The notes beneath the pieces were generated by a model, which was not told the origin of the DNA, searched no databases, and worked only from the letters and a program-made list of their open reading frames with translations. Positions 1 through 7,764 of a DNA stretch of 64,000 bases are shown piece after piece; positions within the stretch are counted from its first letter, which is position 1; every line of letters starts with the position of its first letter. The stretch comes from JAUIAS01 sp030425395 (GTDB taxonomy: Bacteria > Pseudomonadota > Alphaproteobacteria > Rhodobacterales > Rhodobacteraceae): NCBI GenBank assembly GCA_043553855.1, contig CP121336.1, positions 744,001-808,000 of the forward strand, in the 5' to 3' direction. The position numbers were made by a program, and so were the translations under genes.

Positions 1-140
1 TGCCCGCGACACATCCGGCCTTCGGCCATTTCCTGCGCGAGGTTCAGCCCCAGCGCCCGCGCGACGCCCCGCACCATCCAGAAGGCACGGTCATGCTGAA
101 CGGTCGTTTCTGGCCCGGCGTTTTCCTGATGCATTTTCAT
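1..140 (-). CDS. DUF6455 family protein (partial, third of a tandem trio)
   Basis: Only the N-terminal 46 or so codons lie in the window; the gene runs off the left edge. It begins MKMHQENAG and continues into an FWMVRGVARALGLNLAQEM stretch, which matches the N-terminal part of the two DUF6455 proteins encoded just upstream. Its ATG overlaps the stop codon of the preceding gene (ATGA), so it is probably translated by coupling. DUF6455 proteins are small cysteine-containing proteins common in Rhodobacteraceae and have no established function. The cysteine-rich C-terminal half is not visible here, so the family call rests on position and the N-terminal resemblance. Confidence 0.6.
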   Translation of the reverse strand, partial: MKMHQENAGPETTVQHDRAFWMVRGVARALGLNLAQEMAEGRMCRG

Positions 141-403
141 CCTGCCTTCCGCCTTTTCAGAGCCTCGAATTCACGGCGGTTCAAACAGGTGGCCGGTGCG
201 CAAGGTGCCGCCTCGGTTCGGTCCATCCATTTGTCACATTTCGCCGCCCACTCGCAACCACGGCAGGTTCTGACCATATCGGCCCATTCGCGGGACGAAA
301 GCTGGCCATCCTTGAAGGCCGACACGAGGTTCACCCCGATGCGGGAAGCCATACCCACCACTCTCCAGTAGTGTGCTCGTATCGTGCCCAACGGTCTGAT
401 CAT
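137..403 (-). CDS. DUF6455 family protein
   Basis: An 88-residue protein with the DUF6455 pattern: HYWRVVGMASRIGVNL at the N-terminus, a DGQLSSREWADMVRTCRGC segment, and further cysteines (CEWAAKC, CAPATC). The regular cysteines suggest metal or disulfide chemistry, but the family has no known role. Both ends overlap neighbouring DUF6455 genes by four bases (ATGA), giving a three-gene translationally coupled unit. No signal peptide or membrane segment is visible, so a cytoplasmic location is likely. Confidence 0.75.
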   Translation of the reverse strand: MIRPLGTIRAHYWRVVGMASRIGVNLVSAFKDGQLSSREWADMVRTCRGCEWAAKCDKWMDRTEAAPCAPATCLNRREFEALKRRKAG

Positions 404-654
404 TTGTTTCGTCCCATACGGTTAAAAAGCTCAGTATTGCGGCAATACGCAGGCGCACCAGAGCCTATGGAATGGTCCAGAACATATTCGCATCTGTCGG
501 GGTTCAGGCAGCCAGCACAGCGGATCACTGCTTCGGACAGTTCCTCGAACTCCAAGCGGCCGCGAAGCACGGCCTCTTCCAAGTCGATCCCTATCCGTTC
601 GGCCATGCGATCCACGAGAGCGGCGTGACGGCGGAAAATCGGATTGCTACTCAT
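400..654 (-). CDS. DUF6455 family protein
   Basis: An 84-residue protein and the first gene of the coupled trio. It shares the family layout: an N-terminal helix (DRMAERIGIDLEEAV), an acidic middle (GRLEFEELSEAVIRC) and paired cysteines (CAGC, CEYVLDH, YCRN). Its stop codon overlaps the start of the next DUF6455 gene. Function unknown. Divergence between the three copies is visible by eye, so this is an old tandem array, not a recent duplication. About 80 bases separate it from the YigZ-type gene and hold the presumed promoter; I see no clear boxes. Confidence 0.75.
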   Translation of the reverse strand: MSSNPIFRRHAALVDRMAERIGIDLEEAVLRGRLEFEELSEAVIRCAGCLNPDRCEYVLDHSIGSGAPAYCRNTELFNRMGRNK

Positions 655-735
655 TACATTTCACTCGCTGTGTTACGCTTCACTTTACACACGCATGGTG
701 AACACCAGAGCGAGGCACCGACGCCTTGATTCAGG

Positions 736-1086
736 TCAATTCAGGGCGGAAAGATAGTCGCGCACGCAGGTTTGCACGTGACGGAACCGATCTCCGCCCA
801 GCTTTTTACCGCCATACCAACGGGTTACGACAACAAGATGGCCGGTCAGGTTTTCCCGTTCCAACATGCGCAAGATGACCGCACCCGCGCCGCTTTCGCC
901 ATCATCGGCTTTGAGCCCGCCATTTGGCAGCAGTGCCGCCCATGTATTGTGAGTGGCCTTGGCATAGTTTTTGTCGGTCTTGAGATCGGCCAACGCCGCG
1001 TCGATTTCCGCGCGGCTGGTCACCGGCGCACCGCTGACCGCGTATTTTGATCCCTTGTCCGTCAGGATGATCCCAAGCCGACGCAT
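736..1086 (-). CDS. YigZ/IMPACT family (UPF0029) protein
   Basis: A 116-residue protein homologous to the N-terminal domain of the YigZ/IMPACT family. The signature WYGGKKLGGDRFRHV near the C-terminus corresponds to the family motif RYFGGxxLG. Family members are linked to translation control but have no agreed reaction in bacteria. It is shorter than E. coli YigZ (about 200 residues), so the C-terminal ferredoxin-like domain is missing. The start was set at the ATG of MRRLGIIL, because the longer upstream reading overlaps the M48 gene. It follows the peptidase gene by four bases and is probably co-transcribed with it. Confidence 0.75.
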   Translation of the reverse strand: MRRLGIILTDKGSKYAVSGAPVTSRAEIDAALADLKTDKNYAKATHNTWAALLPNGGLKADDGESGAGAVILRMLERENLTGHLVVVTRWYGGKKLGGDRFRHVQTCVRDYLSALN

Positions 1087-1090
1087 CGGG

Positions 1091-1813
1091 TCAGCCTCGC
1101 AGTTCGGCCATCGTGTTGACCACTGTCTGATACCGCGCCGCGTTGGGCGGATGCGATCCAAGGAACCTGTTGCCGGGATCGGGGATGCGCGTAAAGAACC
1201 GTGCCCCGATCAGCGGATCATAGCCTGCCCGCAAGGCAATCACCGTGCCCAGCCTGTCGGCTTCAAGCTCGTATTCCTTGGAATAGGTGCGCGAGCCAAC
1301 GGTCGCGCCGATGCGCTGAGCGCTTTCCACCCCTGAGGTATCCAACCCTGTCAGCGCCGCCAGACCGCCGAGGATCACCGCGCCAGCGATGGCGTTGCGC
1401 TGTTGGCGGGGGATATGGCCCGCGATGTGATGCGCCGCTTCGTGCCCCATGACAAAGGCGAGTTCGTCGATGTTATGGGCCTCGCGGATCAGACTGGCGG
1501 TAAACGTGATCACCGGTCGCCCCGAGGGATCAAGGCTTTGAAACGCGTTTGACGGTGCGTCCGGGCGCGTGTCGACCTGAATGAGGTAGTCACAATTCAC
1601 GCCGCGCGTCAGGCGCGCGCATTCCTGTTCGGCAACTGGCTCGACGGTGCGGGCCACACGCGCAAAAGCCGCATCGGCCTGCGCCGCCGCCATGGGCGAC
1701 CCTGCAGAGGGCGCAGGCAGCGCCACCTGCGGTGCGGATTGCCCGCCCGATTGCGGAACGGACACGTCGCAGGCCGCCAGACCGAGAATCGCCAAGACCA
1801 CCATCCATCGCAT
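1091..1813 (-). CDS. M48 family metallopeptidase lipoprotein
   Basis: A 240-residue exported zinc peptidase. The chosen ATG gives a clean lipoprotein signal (MRWMVVLAILGLAAC) with lipobox LAAC and lipidated Cys15, so it should sit on the periplasmic face of a membrane. The zinc motif HEAAH is at residues 124-128 and the third ligand is in the ELEAD segment near residue 182. It resembles short BepA/LoiP-type Ste24-like proteases that handle misfolded outer-membrane proteins, but it lacks a TPR domain. The longer in-frame reading (start 1903) would destroy the signal sequence and is rejected. Confidence 0.88.
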   Translation of the reverse strand: MRWMVVLAILGLAACDVSVPQSGGQSAPQVALPAPSAGSPMAAAQADAAFARVARTVEPVAEQECARLTRGVNCDYLIQVDTRPDAPSNAFQSLDPSGRPVITFTASLIREAHNIDELAFVMGHEAAHHIAGHIPRQQRNAIAGAVILGGLAALTGLDTSGVESAQRIGATVGSRTYSKEYELEADRLGTVIALRAGYDPLIGARFFTRIPDPGNRFLGSHPPNAARYQTVVNTMAELRG

Positions 1814-1940
1814 TGGGTCCGCCTTTCCATAATGCTTTGCGGCGTAAATCCTAACACAACGCCGCGCGGGGGCCAGCGCCTTCGTTTCTACTGCCTTCGT
1901 CACCCTTGCCTTTGCTCACCGGGGCGCGCAGGGTGGGTGC

Positions 1941-2177
1941 ATGTTTTCGATCGAACACGAATTTGATGCCACTGTCGTGACGCTTGTCGATGAGGGCGAA
2001 GCGCCGCTTCAGGAAGATGTTGTGATCAACAGTTTCGCCGAATGCGTCACCGTTGAACAATGGGATCCGCGCACCGATACGGTGCACAAGATCACCCTGT
2101 CGCCCAACCAGATCCGCGATCTTGGTGCGGCTCTCGACCTGCCCGAAGGGGTATATGTGCTGTCCCCCAAATCCTGA
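1941..2177 (+). CDS. Conserved-looking small hypothetical protein
   Basis: A 78-residue acidic protein beginning MFSIEHEFDATVVTLVDEG. It has a plausible ribosome site (AGGGTGG) and ordinary alphaproteobacterial codon use, and no competing gene occupies the opposite strand. I recognise no domain. The predicted strand-rich pattern (TVVTLVDEG, CVTVEQWDP, HKITLSPNQIRDL) looks like a small beta-rich fold. It lies between the M48 gene (divergent) and the histone-deacetylase-family gene (same strand, 81 bases downstream). Function unknown. Confidence 0.6.
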   Translation: MFSIEHEFDATVVTLVDEGEAPLQEDVVINSFAECVTVEQWDPRTDTVHKITLSPNQIRDLGAALDLPEGVYVLSPKS

Positions 2178-2258
2178 CCCGGTCCGGCGCGTCCTTGCGA
2201 TGGACAAAGGCACCTGCGCCCCGCCATAGTCTGACCCAGCAACCCAAGGGGACAGGAT

Positions 2259-3380
2259 ATGGCGACAGGTTTTTTCTGGGACGAGAAATGCTTTTGGCAT
2301 TCTGGCGGCAACTTTGCCTTTACCCTTCCAGTGGGCGGGCTTGTTCAACCCACCGCAGCGGGGGGATTGCCGGAGGACCCGGAAACCAAGCGGCGGCTCA
2401 AGAACCTGATGGACGTCACCGGCCTGAGCCGGGAGTTGGACATACGCAGCGCGGAGATGGCCAGCCGCGAAGATCTGTTGCGCGTTCACCCGGCCGATTA
2501 CCTTGACCGGTTCAAGGCCCTGAGCGATGCAGGCGGTGGACAACTGGGGGTGCCCGCGCCGTTTTCTTCAGGCGGGTATGAGATCGCGGCGCTGTCCGCC
2601 GGGTTGGCCTGTGCCGCGATGGATGCGGTATGGCGCGGAGAGTTGGACAACGCCTATTCCCTGTCGCGCCCGCCGGGGCACCACTGTTTGCCCGACGCGC
2701 CGCAGGGGTTTTGTCTGATGGCGAATATCGCCATCGGGATCGAAGCGATAAAAGCGCGCCATGATGCGGGACGCATTGCCGTGATCGACTGGGACGTGCA
2801 TCATGGAAACGGCACCGAGGCGATCTTTTATGATCGCGACGATGTGCTGACCATATCCCTGCATCAGGACAAGAGCTTTCCCATCGACAGCGGCGCGTTC
2901 GAAGACCGGGGCCGGGGTGCAGGCGAGGGATACAACATCAATCTGCCACTGCCGCCGGGCACGGGGGATGCGCAATATCGCGACTTGATGGACCGCATCG
3001 TGATCCCCGCGCTGGACCGGTTTGCCCCCGATATGATCGTGGTCGCCTGCGGCTATGACGCGGCGGCGGTCGATCCACTGGCGCGGCTGCAAATGAGCGC
3101 GGCAGGCTTTGCCGGGATCACCGCGCAGGTAAAGGCAGCGGCGGAACGGCTGTGCGACGGGCGGTTGGTTCTGGTGCATGAGGGCGGCTATTCCGAAGTC
3201 TACGTGCCGTTTTGCGGCCACGCGACCATTGCCACGCTGGCAGGCAGCACGATTGATGCGCCCGACCCGCTTGGCCACCTGATCGCCAGACGACAACCCG
3301 ACGGGGTTTTCGGTGCATTTCTGGATGGCTATATCGCGGATATGGCAGAAAAGATGACTTGGCCGCCGCAGGCCACTTGA
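2259..3380 (+). CDS. Class II histone deacetylase family protein
   Basis: A 373-residue arginase-fold zinc deacetylase, the full length for the bacterial class II HDAC/acetylpolyamine amidohydrolase group. Visible active-site features are the tandem His pair in RPPGHH (141-142), zinc ligands Asp179 and His181 in DWDVHHGNG, Asp267 in GYDAAAVDP, and the transition-state Tyr in HEGGYSE. Such enzymes remove acetyl groups from polyamines, small amines or lysine side chains; the sequence does not say which. It stands alone, 60 bases upstream of the nitroreductase gene. A second, more AcuC-like HDAC paralogue is encoded at 42441-43562. Confidence 0.9.
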   Translation: MATGFFWDEKCFWHSGGNFAFTLPVGGLVQPTAAGGLPEDPETKRRLKNLMDVTGLSRELDIRSAEMASREDLLRVHPADYLDRFKALSDAGGGQLGVPAPFSSGGYEIAALSAGLACAAMDAVWRGELDNAYSLSRPPGHHCLPDAPQGFCLMANIAIGIEAIKARHDAGRIAVIDWDVHHGNGTEAIFYDRDDVLTISLHQDKSFPIDSGAFEDRGRGAGEGYNINLPLPPGTGDAQYRDLMDRIVIPALDRFAPDMIVVACGYDAAAVDPLARLQMSAAGFAGITAQVKAAAERLCDGRLVLVHEGGYSEVYVPFCGHATIATLAGSTIDAPDPLGHLIARRQPDGVFGAFLDGYIADMAEKMTWPPQAT

Positions 3381-3418
3381 AAACCCAGCCCGGATGCCCG
3401 AGATAGAGCCAACCCGCA

Positions 3419-3437
3419 ATGTAAAAAGGCTTTACAT
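3419..3437. promoter_or_regulatory. Perfect palindrome upstream of nitroreductase start
   Basis: ATGTAAA-AAGGC-TTTACAT: 7-base arms separated by 5 bases, ending three bases before the ATG at 3441. It replaces any recognisable Shine-Dalgarno sequence. It could be a repressor operator or an RNA hairpin that occludes the start. The regulator is unknown. Confidence 0.5.
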
Positions 3438-3440
3438 AAG

Positions 3441-4019
3441 ATGCCCGCGAAAAACCCTGCCGCTCTCGAATTTCTTCTCACGCGGCGGTCACGCCCTGCC
3501 AAGACGCTGGTTGCACCGGTTCCTGACGCGGCAGAGCTGGACACGATCCTGACCGCCGCCGCCCGCACGCCCGATCACGGCAAGCTGGAACCGTGGCGCT
3601 TTATCGTGTTGCAAGGTGACGTATTCAAACGCCTGTCGGCATTGACCGCGCAACGGGGGGATGCGTTGGGCAAATCCGCAGAGGATATCGCAAAGGCGCA
3701 GAACCAGTTCGACATGGCCAACCTCGCGGTTGTGGTGGTCGAGGTCCAGAAACCGTCCGAAAAAATCCCGCCGTTGGAACAGACCTATTCGGCGGGCGCT
3801 GTGTGCCTTGCGTTGCTGAACGCGGCGCTTGCGTCGGGATGGGGGGCGAACTGGCTCTCGGGGTGGGCGTCCCATGACGCCGAATTCTGCAGCGTCGGTC
3901 TGGGGCTGACCCAGGGCGAACGGGTCGCGGGCATCATTCACATCGGCACTGAAAAATCCGCCCCGCCCGAGCGCCCGCGCCCCGATGTTGCGGCCCTGAC
4001 CACGTGGTTGCAGGCATGA
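3441..4019 (+). CDS. Nitroreductase family protein (YdjA-like)
   Basis: A 192-residue FMN-dependent oxidoreductase of the compact YdjA type. The N-terminal LLTRRSRPAK provides the phosphate-binding arginines and the APTPDHGKLEPWRF-like segment (residues 35-48) is the classic family motif. A C-terminal GWGANWLSGW and GIIHIGT complete the fold. Nitroreductases pass electrons from NAD(P)H to nitro groups, quinones or unsaturated compounds; the physiological substrate is unknown. The stop codon overlaps the start of the following EI24-type gene, so the two are coupled. Confidence 0.88.
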   Translation: MPAKNPAALEFLLTRRSRPAKTLVAPVPDAAELDTILTAAARTPDHGKLEPWRFIVLQGDVFKRLSALTAQRGDALGKSAEDIAKAQNQFDMANLAVVVVEVQKPSEKIPPLEQTYSAGAVCLALLNAALASGWGANWLSGWASHDAEFCSVGLGLTQGERVAGIIHIGTEKSAPPERPRPDVAALTTWLQA

Positions 4020-4714
4020 TATTCCGCGCCTTCCGCCTGTCCGTCCAGCAGCTTGGCGATCCACGGTTCCGGCGGGTGCTGTGGTTGGGTGTGGGATTGT
4101 CGCTGGCGCTTTTGATCATGGCAACGGCAGGATTGATCGCGCTTGTGCAGGTCACGCTGAGCGATGAGGTCGGCCTGCCAATCATCGGCACGGTCACTTG
4201 GCTCGATGATATTCTCAGCATCGGGTCGGTGTTCGTGATGCTGGCGCTGTCGGTGTTCCTGATGGTTCCGGTTGCCTCGGCTATCACGTCGATGTTTCTG
4301 GAAACCGTGGCGCAAGCGGTCGAAGATCGCCACTATCGTCACCTGCCCCCGGCCCAGCCCGTCCCGCTGAGCGACGCGATCCGCGACACGATCAGTTTCA
4401 TGGGCGTTCTCATCGGGGCGAACCTGCTGGCGCTGGTCTTGTATGTGCTGTTCGCACCGGCGTCGCCGTTCATCTTCTGGGGGCTCAACGGGTTCCTTTT
4501 GGGCCGGGAATATTTCACGCTCGCCGCGATGCGACGCGTGGGGCGCACGCAGGCCAAGGCATTGCGCAAGGCGCATATGGGCAAGATCTGGATTGCGGGC
4601 ATCCTGATGGCAATCCCGTTGTCGATCCCGATCGTCAACCTGTTGATCCCGGTTCTGGGTGCGGCCACGTTCACACATATTTTCAACGCACTGTCCGCCC
4701 GAACCCGGCCCTGA
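4016..4714 (+). CDS. EI24 domain-containing (CysZ-like) membrane protein
   Basis: A 232-residue integral membrane protein. Hydrophobic segments are visible near residues 20-45 (LWLGVGLSLALLIMATAGLIALV), 60-85, 125-150 and 185-215. The layout matches EI24/CysZ family proteins, and CysZ itself is a sulfate channel. No sulfur-assimilation gene is nearby, so a sulfate role is only a family guess. The ATG at 4016 overlaps the nitroreductase stop and was preferred to one four codons upstream because it gives the tight ATGA coupling. Confidence 0.75.
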   Translation: MIFRAFRLSVQQLGDPRFRRVLWLGVGLSLALLIMATAGLIALVQVTLSDEVGLPIIGTVTWLDDILSIGSVFVMLALSVFLMVPVASAITSMFLETVAQAVEDRHYRHLPPAQPVPLSDAIRDTISFMGVLIGANLLALVLYVLFAPASPFIFWGLNGFLLGREYFTLAAMRRVGRTQAKALRKAHMGKIWIAGILMAIPLSIPIVNLLIPVLGAATFTHIFNALSARTRP

Positions 4715-4836
4715 TCCTGATCCACCCGGATCCGGGCCAGTCACAAAATGCAGGACAACGCACGTGCGGGCCCCTAAGCTTGGCACGTGGCGACACCCGG
4801 AACAATCGGGCCGCGCATACAGGGAAAGGAAACACC

Positions 4837-5280
4837 ATGGACACGCAAACAGGCGAACCCCAGACAGAACAACTGCAGGGAGGCTGCCTGTGCGGCGCGA
4901 TATCCGTCACGCTGCGCGGTGGTTTCGGCACCACGATGGAATGCCATTGCGCGGATTGTCAAAAGGCCATGGGCGGTGGCCCGGCCTATATCGCGATGGT
5001 CAACCGGGCAGATTGCACATTTTCAGGCGAATTGCGTGGCTATGACGTGATCGGTGACAGCGGCGGCACGGTCACGCGGTTCTTCTGCCCGAACTGCGGC
5101 ACACCCACGCATTCTGAGCTTGGGAAATACCCGGACAAGGTGGTTCTCAAGGTCGGGCTGTTTGCCCCGCAAGCGGCGGCAGCCCCCCAAAAGGCCATCT
5201 GGACGGGCTCCGCCCCGAAATGGCACACGGTCGCGCCGGGCATTCCCAGCTTTGACAAGAGCCCGCCGCCGCGGGGATAG
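4837..5280 (+). CDS. GFA family (CENP-V/glutathione-dependent formaldehyde-activating-like) protein
   Basis: A 147-residue zinc-binding protein with the family cysteines: GGCLCGAIS near the N-terminus, CHCADCQKA around residue 40 and CPNCGT around residue 80. The founding member, Gfa of Paracoccus, was proposed to help form S-hydroxymethylglutathione, but most relatives have no proven activity. The ATG at 4837 follows a strong AAAGGAAACACC ribosome site; the upstream in-frame extension lacks one. It is isolated between the EI24 gene and convergent DUF1467. Confidence 0.85.
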   Translation: MDTQTGEPQTEQLQGGCLCGAISVTLRGGFGTTMECHCADCQKAMGGGPAYIAMVNRADCTFSGELRGYDVIGDSGGTVTRFFCPNCGTPTHSELGKYPDKVVLKVGLFAPQAAAAPQKAIWTGSAPKWHTVAPGIPSFDKSPPPRG

Positions 5281-5284
5281 GCCG

Positions 5285-5551
5285 TCAGCTCATCCGGCTC
5301 ATCCAGTCGAAATCGCTGATCCTGATCCAACCCGACAGGATGATGCCGGATATGATTGCCCACAGCACCAGCGAAAGCCCCGTGGTGATCCACACTTTTT
5401 TCTTGAGGTGGTGATTTTCCGGCGCGCCCGCGTGGGTGCCCGGCACGATATCGCCCAGATCACCTTGGGTTTCGATCCGAAAGGGCAGGACGATCAGGAA
5501 GGTCATGAACCAGATGACCGCGAGAAGGACGAGTGCTGAGGTAATGCCCAT
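5285..5551 (-). CDS. DUF1467 family membrane protein
   Basis: An 88-residue protein with two transmembrane helices: ALVLLAVIWFMTFLIVLPF near the N-terminus and ITTGLSLVLWAIISGIILSG near the C-terminus, joined by a polar loop. This is the DUF1467 layout. The family is widespread in Alphaproteobacteria and is commonly found next to methylmalonyl-CoA epimerase, as here (75 bases downstream of it). No function is assigned. The start at MGITSAL is preferred over the longer reading, which would add a polar leader. Confidence 0.82.
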   Translation of the reverse strand: MGITSALVLLAVIWFMTFLIVLPFRIETQGDLGDIVPGTHAGAPENHHLKKKVWITTGLSLVLWAIISGIILSGWIRISDFDWMSRMS

Positions 5552-5626
5552 GTCGGCTCCTTTGGGTGTGTTCTGGAAGAGATAGTGCGTCGCGCGCGAA
5601 ATAAAACCCGCGCGCAACCCGTCCGA

Positions 5627-6031
5627 TCAGACCTGTTCGAGTTCCACAAGGCAGCCGTTGAAATCCTTGGGATGCAGGAACAGAACCGGTTTGCCGTGGG
5701 CACCGATCTTGGGTTCGCCCGATCCAAGAACCCGCGCACCGGTTTCCTGAAGGTGATCGCGCGCGGCGAGAATGTCGTCCACCTCATAACAGACGTGGTG
5801 AATGCCGCCCGACGGGTTCTTGTCCAGAAATCCCTGGATGGGGCTGTTTTCGCCCAGCGGATAGAGCAGTTCGATCTTGGTATTGGGCAGTTCGATGAAC
5901 ACCACAGTTACACCGTGGTCGGGTTCATCCTGCGGGGCACCAACCTTGGCCCCCAGCGCGCTGCGGTATTGTTCCGATGCGGCCTCAAGGTCCGGCACGG
6001 CTATGGCTACGTGGTTCAGGCGTCCGATCAT
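5627..6031 (-). CDS. mce: Methylmalonyl-CoA epimerase
   Basis: A 134-residue glyoxalase-fold protein that interconverts (R)- and (S)-methylmalonyl-CoA in propionyl-CoA assimilation. Two vicinal-oxygen-chelate repeats are visible: LNHVAIAVPDLEAA with the first metal His near residue 6, and HHVCYEVDDI with another His pair near residue 78. The terminal Glu in CLVELEQ completes the site, and length and motifs are typical. Mutase and propionyl-CoA carboxylase genes are not in the window. Together with DUF1467 it forms a minus-strand pair. Confidence 0.92.
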   Translation of the reverse strand: MIGRLNHVAIAVPDLEAASEQYRSALGAKVGAPQDEPDHGVTVVFIELPNTKIELLYPLGENSPIQGFLDKNPSGGIHHVCYEVDDILAARDHLQETGARVLGSGEPKIGAHGKPVLFLHPKDFNGCLVELEQV

Positions 6032-6104
6032 ATTTTTTTCCTCCGTGGCGTTTGGCGGGTTATGTCCCGCGCCCCCGCAAAGGGCAAGTGCGCGAAATCG
6101 CGCG

Positions 6105-6119
6105 TTAACGTGGTGTTAG
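6105..6119. promoter_or_regulatory. CtrA-like binding box
   Basis: TTAA-CGTGGTG-TTAG closely matches the alphaproteobacterial CtrA consensus TTAA-N7-TTAA (7 of 8 defined bases). It lies 48 bases upstream of the response regulator start and also in the region shared with divergent mce. Based on consensus only. Confidence 0.45.
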
Positions 6120-6166
6120 GTAAGTCGCGCGATCCTGCAACCCGGATCAAGCGAAAGGAACAGGGG

Positions 6167-6886
6167 ATGCAGGATATTGACGCAATGACCATGACCGCGC
6201 CGCGCCCCACTTCGGACCGCCCGCTTCTGGGGCTGACGGTTCTGGTGGTGGAAGACAGCCGTTTTGCCAGCGAGGCGCTGCGCCTGATGTGTTTGCGCAG
6301 CGGGGCCCGCATTCGGCGGGCCGACTGCCTGTTTTCGGCACGCCGCCATCTCAAGGTGTATCGTCCGTCCGTCGTGGTGATCGACCTTGGTCTGCCAGAC
6401 GGGTCCGGTGCCGACCTGATTGCCGAGCTGGCCAATACGCGCCCTCGGGTGGATGTGATCCTTGGGCTGTCGGGCATCACCGGTGGCGCCGAGGAGGCGA
6501 TTGCCGCAGGTGCGGATGGGTTCCTTGTCAAACCGCTGGCATCTCTGGCCGCGTTTCAGCAGGCGGTGCTGGCGCATCTGCCCCCGGACAGGCAACCGCA
6601 GGGCCTGCGTTCCTGTGCCGACGACCGGATCACACCGGATCAACTGGCCTTTGCAGAGGATATGGATCACGCCGCCGAGGCTTTGGGCGATCTGGCGGAC
6701 GACCGGATGATTGACTATGCCGCCCGGTTCCTGTGTGGCGTCGCCCGCAGCGCGAGCGATGACGCGCTGCTGGAAGCCGCCCGCGCCGTGCGCAGCAGAC
6801 GCGACACCGGCACGCCCCTGACATCGGCGGCCGCGCGCCTGGCCGGACTGGTCCAGACCCGCCGCAACATCGCGCGGGCGATTTAA
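6167..6886 (+). CDS. Response regulator with REC domain and uncharacterised C-terminal region
   Basis: A 239-residue protein. Residues about 22-140 form a receiver domain: acidic pair in VVEDSRF, phospho-acceptor Asp in VVIDLGLPDGSG, a conserved Ser in LGLSGITGG and the signalling Lys in GFLVKPL. The remaining 95 or so residues are helical and match no output domain I know, so the output is not obviously DNA binding. No partner kinase is adjacent. The start at MQDIDAMT follows AAAGGAACAGGGG. A CtrA-like box upstream suggests cell-cycle or motility-linked expression. Confidence 0.82.
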   Translation: MQDIDAMTMTAPRPTSDRPLLGLTVLVVEDSRFASEALRLMCLRSGARIRRADCLFSARRHLKVYRPSVVVIDLGLPDGSGADLIAELANTRPRVDVILGLSGITGGAEEAIAAGADGFLVKPLASLAAFQQAVLAHLPPDRQPQGLRSCADDRITPDQLAFAEDMDHAAEALGDLADDRMIDYAARFLCGVARSASDDALLEAARAVRSRRDTGTPLTSAAARLAGLVQTRRNIARAI

Positions 6887-6978
6887 CGAATGGCCGGGGT
6901 AGCAGTGTATTTTCTTATCGCCGGGGTGTTGCTGGTCCGTTGGCACGCCGCGGAGTGGCGCGGGATAAACACCGCGGG

Positions 6979-7713
6979 TCAGAGCGAGGGATCGGACAAC
7001 CGCCGCACCAGCCCGGTAAGGTCCGCCAAGCTTTCGCGCTGACGCCCCTGCCCGTCAAAATTCGCCGGGTCGAGCCACACGCGATACGCCTCTTTCAAGG
7101 CGGGCCAGTCGCTATCTATCACCGCGAACCAGGCGGTATCGCGGTTGCGACCTTTGACGACGACGGCATTGTAGAAAATGCCCTCGAAACTGAAGCCCAG
7201 CCGCTGCGCAGCACGGCGCGACGGCCGGTTGAGCGCGTTGCACTTCCATTCATACCGGCGATAGCCCGCATCAAAGGCCCATTGCATCATCATGAACATC
7301 GCCTCTGTCGCGGCGCGGGTCCCCTGCAGGCTGGCCGACAGGTTGATATTGCCCACCTCGATCGACCCGGCCTCGGGCGCGATGCGCAGATAGCTGGCCA
7401 CGCCGCTGCAACGCCCGGTGTCACGGTTGCGAATGGCGTAATAGACGAAATCCGGGTCGGCGGTGGCATCCCGCACCCAGCGATGAAACAGGGACGCGGA
7501 GGAAAACGGCCCCTGCGGCATGTAATCCCAGAGTGCGTCGTGCCCGTCATATTCGCGAAACAGGAGCGCCGCATGATCGGCGGCAGACAGCGGCTCCAAA
7601 ACGGCATATCGCCCGCTGAGAACCGCGCCTTCGGGGCGCGGCGGCGGGGTCCAGTCGGGAACCGGGCGGCCAAGCGGCCGTTCCGGGTTTCTGTCGTCAC
7701 TGTGTCTGTTCAT
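6979..7713 (-). CDS. GNAT family N-acetyltransferase (RimJ/RimL-like)
   Basis: A 244-residue acetyl-CoA-dependent transferase of the RimJ/RimL type. The core strand and helix (NINLSASLQGTRAATEAMFMMM, residues about 130-155) corresponds to the acetyl-CoA-binding region, followed by RYEWKCNALNRPSRRAAQRLGF, the Asn-containing segment typical of this subgroup. The N-terminal 30 residues are proline- and charge-rich and may be flexible. The substrate is unknown. It lies 50 bases downstream of aspS on the same strand, so read-through from aspS is plausible. Confidence 0.85.
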   Translation of the reverse strand: MNRHSDDRNPERPLGRPVPDWTPPPRPEGAVLSGRYAVLEPLSAADHAALLFREYDGHDALWDYMPQGPFSSASLFHRWVRDATADPDFVYYAIRNRDTGRCSGVASYLRIAPEAGSIEVGNINLSASLQGTRAATEAMFMMMQWAFDAGYRRYEWKCNALNRPSRRAAQRLGFSFEGIFYNAVVVKGRNRDTAWFAVIDSDWPALKEAYRVWLDPANFDGQGRQRESLADLTGLVRRLSDPSL

Positions 7714-7764
7714 ACACCAAGCCTAGCCGCACGCGCCGCGCAGGCCAAGCCGGTGTTTTCAGGA

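Noticed and set aside
6890..7042. Possible 50-residue ORF starting MAGVAVYFLIAGVLLV after the response regulator
   Set aside because: It has a hydrophobic start, but it overlaps the end of the convergent GNAT gene, has a poor ribosome site and becomes low-complexity after 25 residues.
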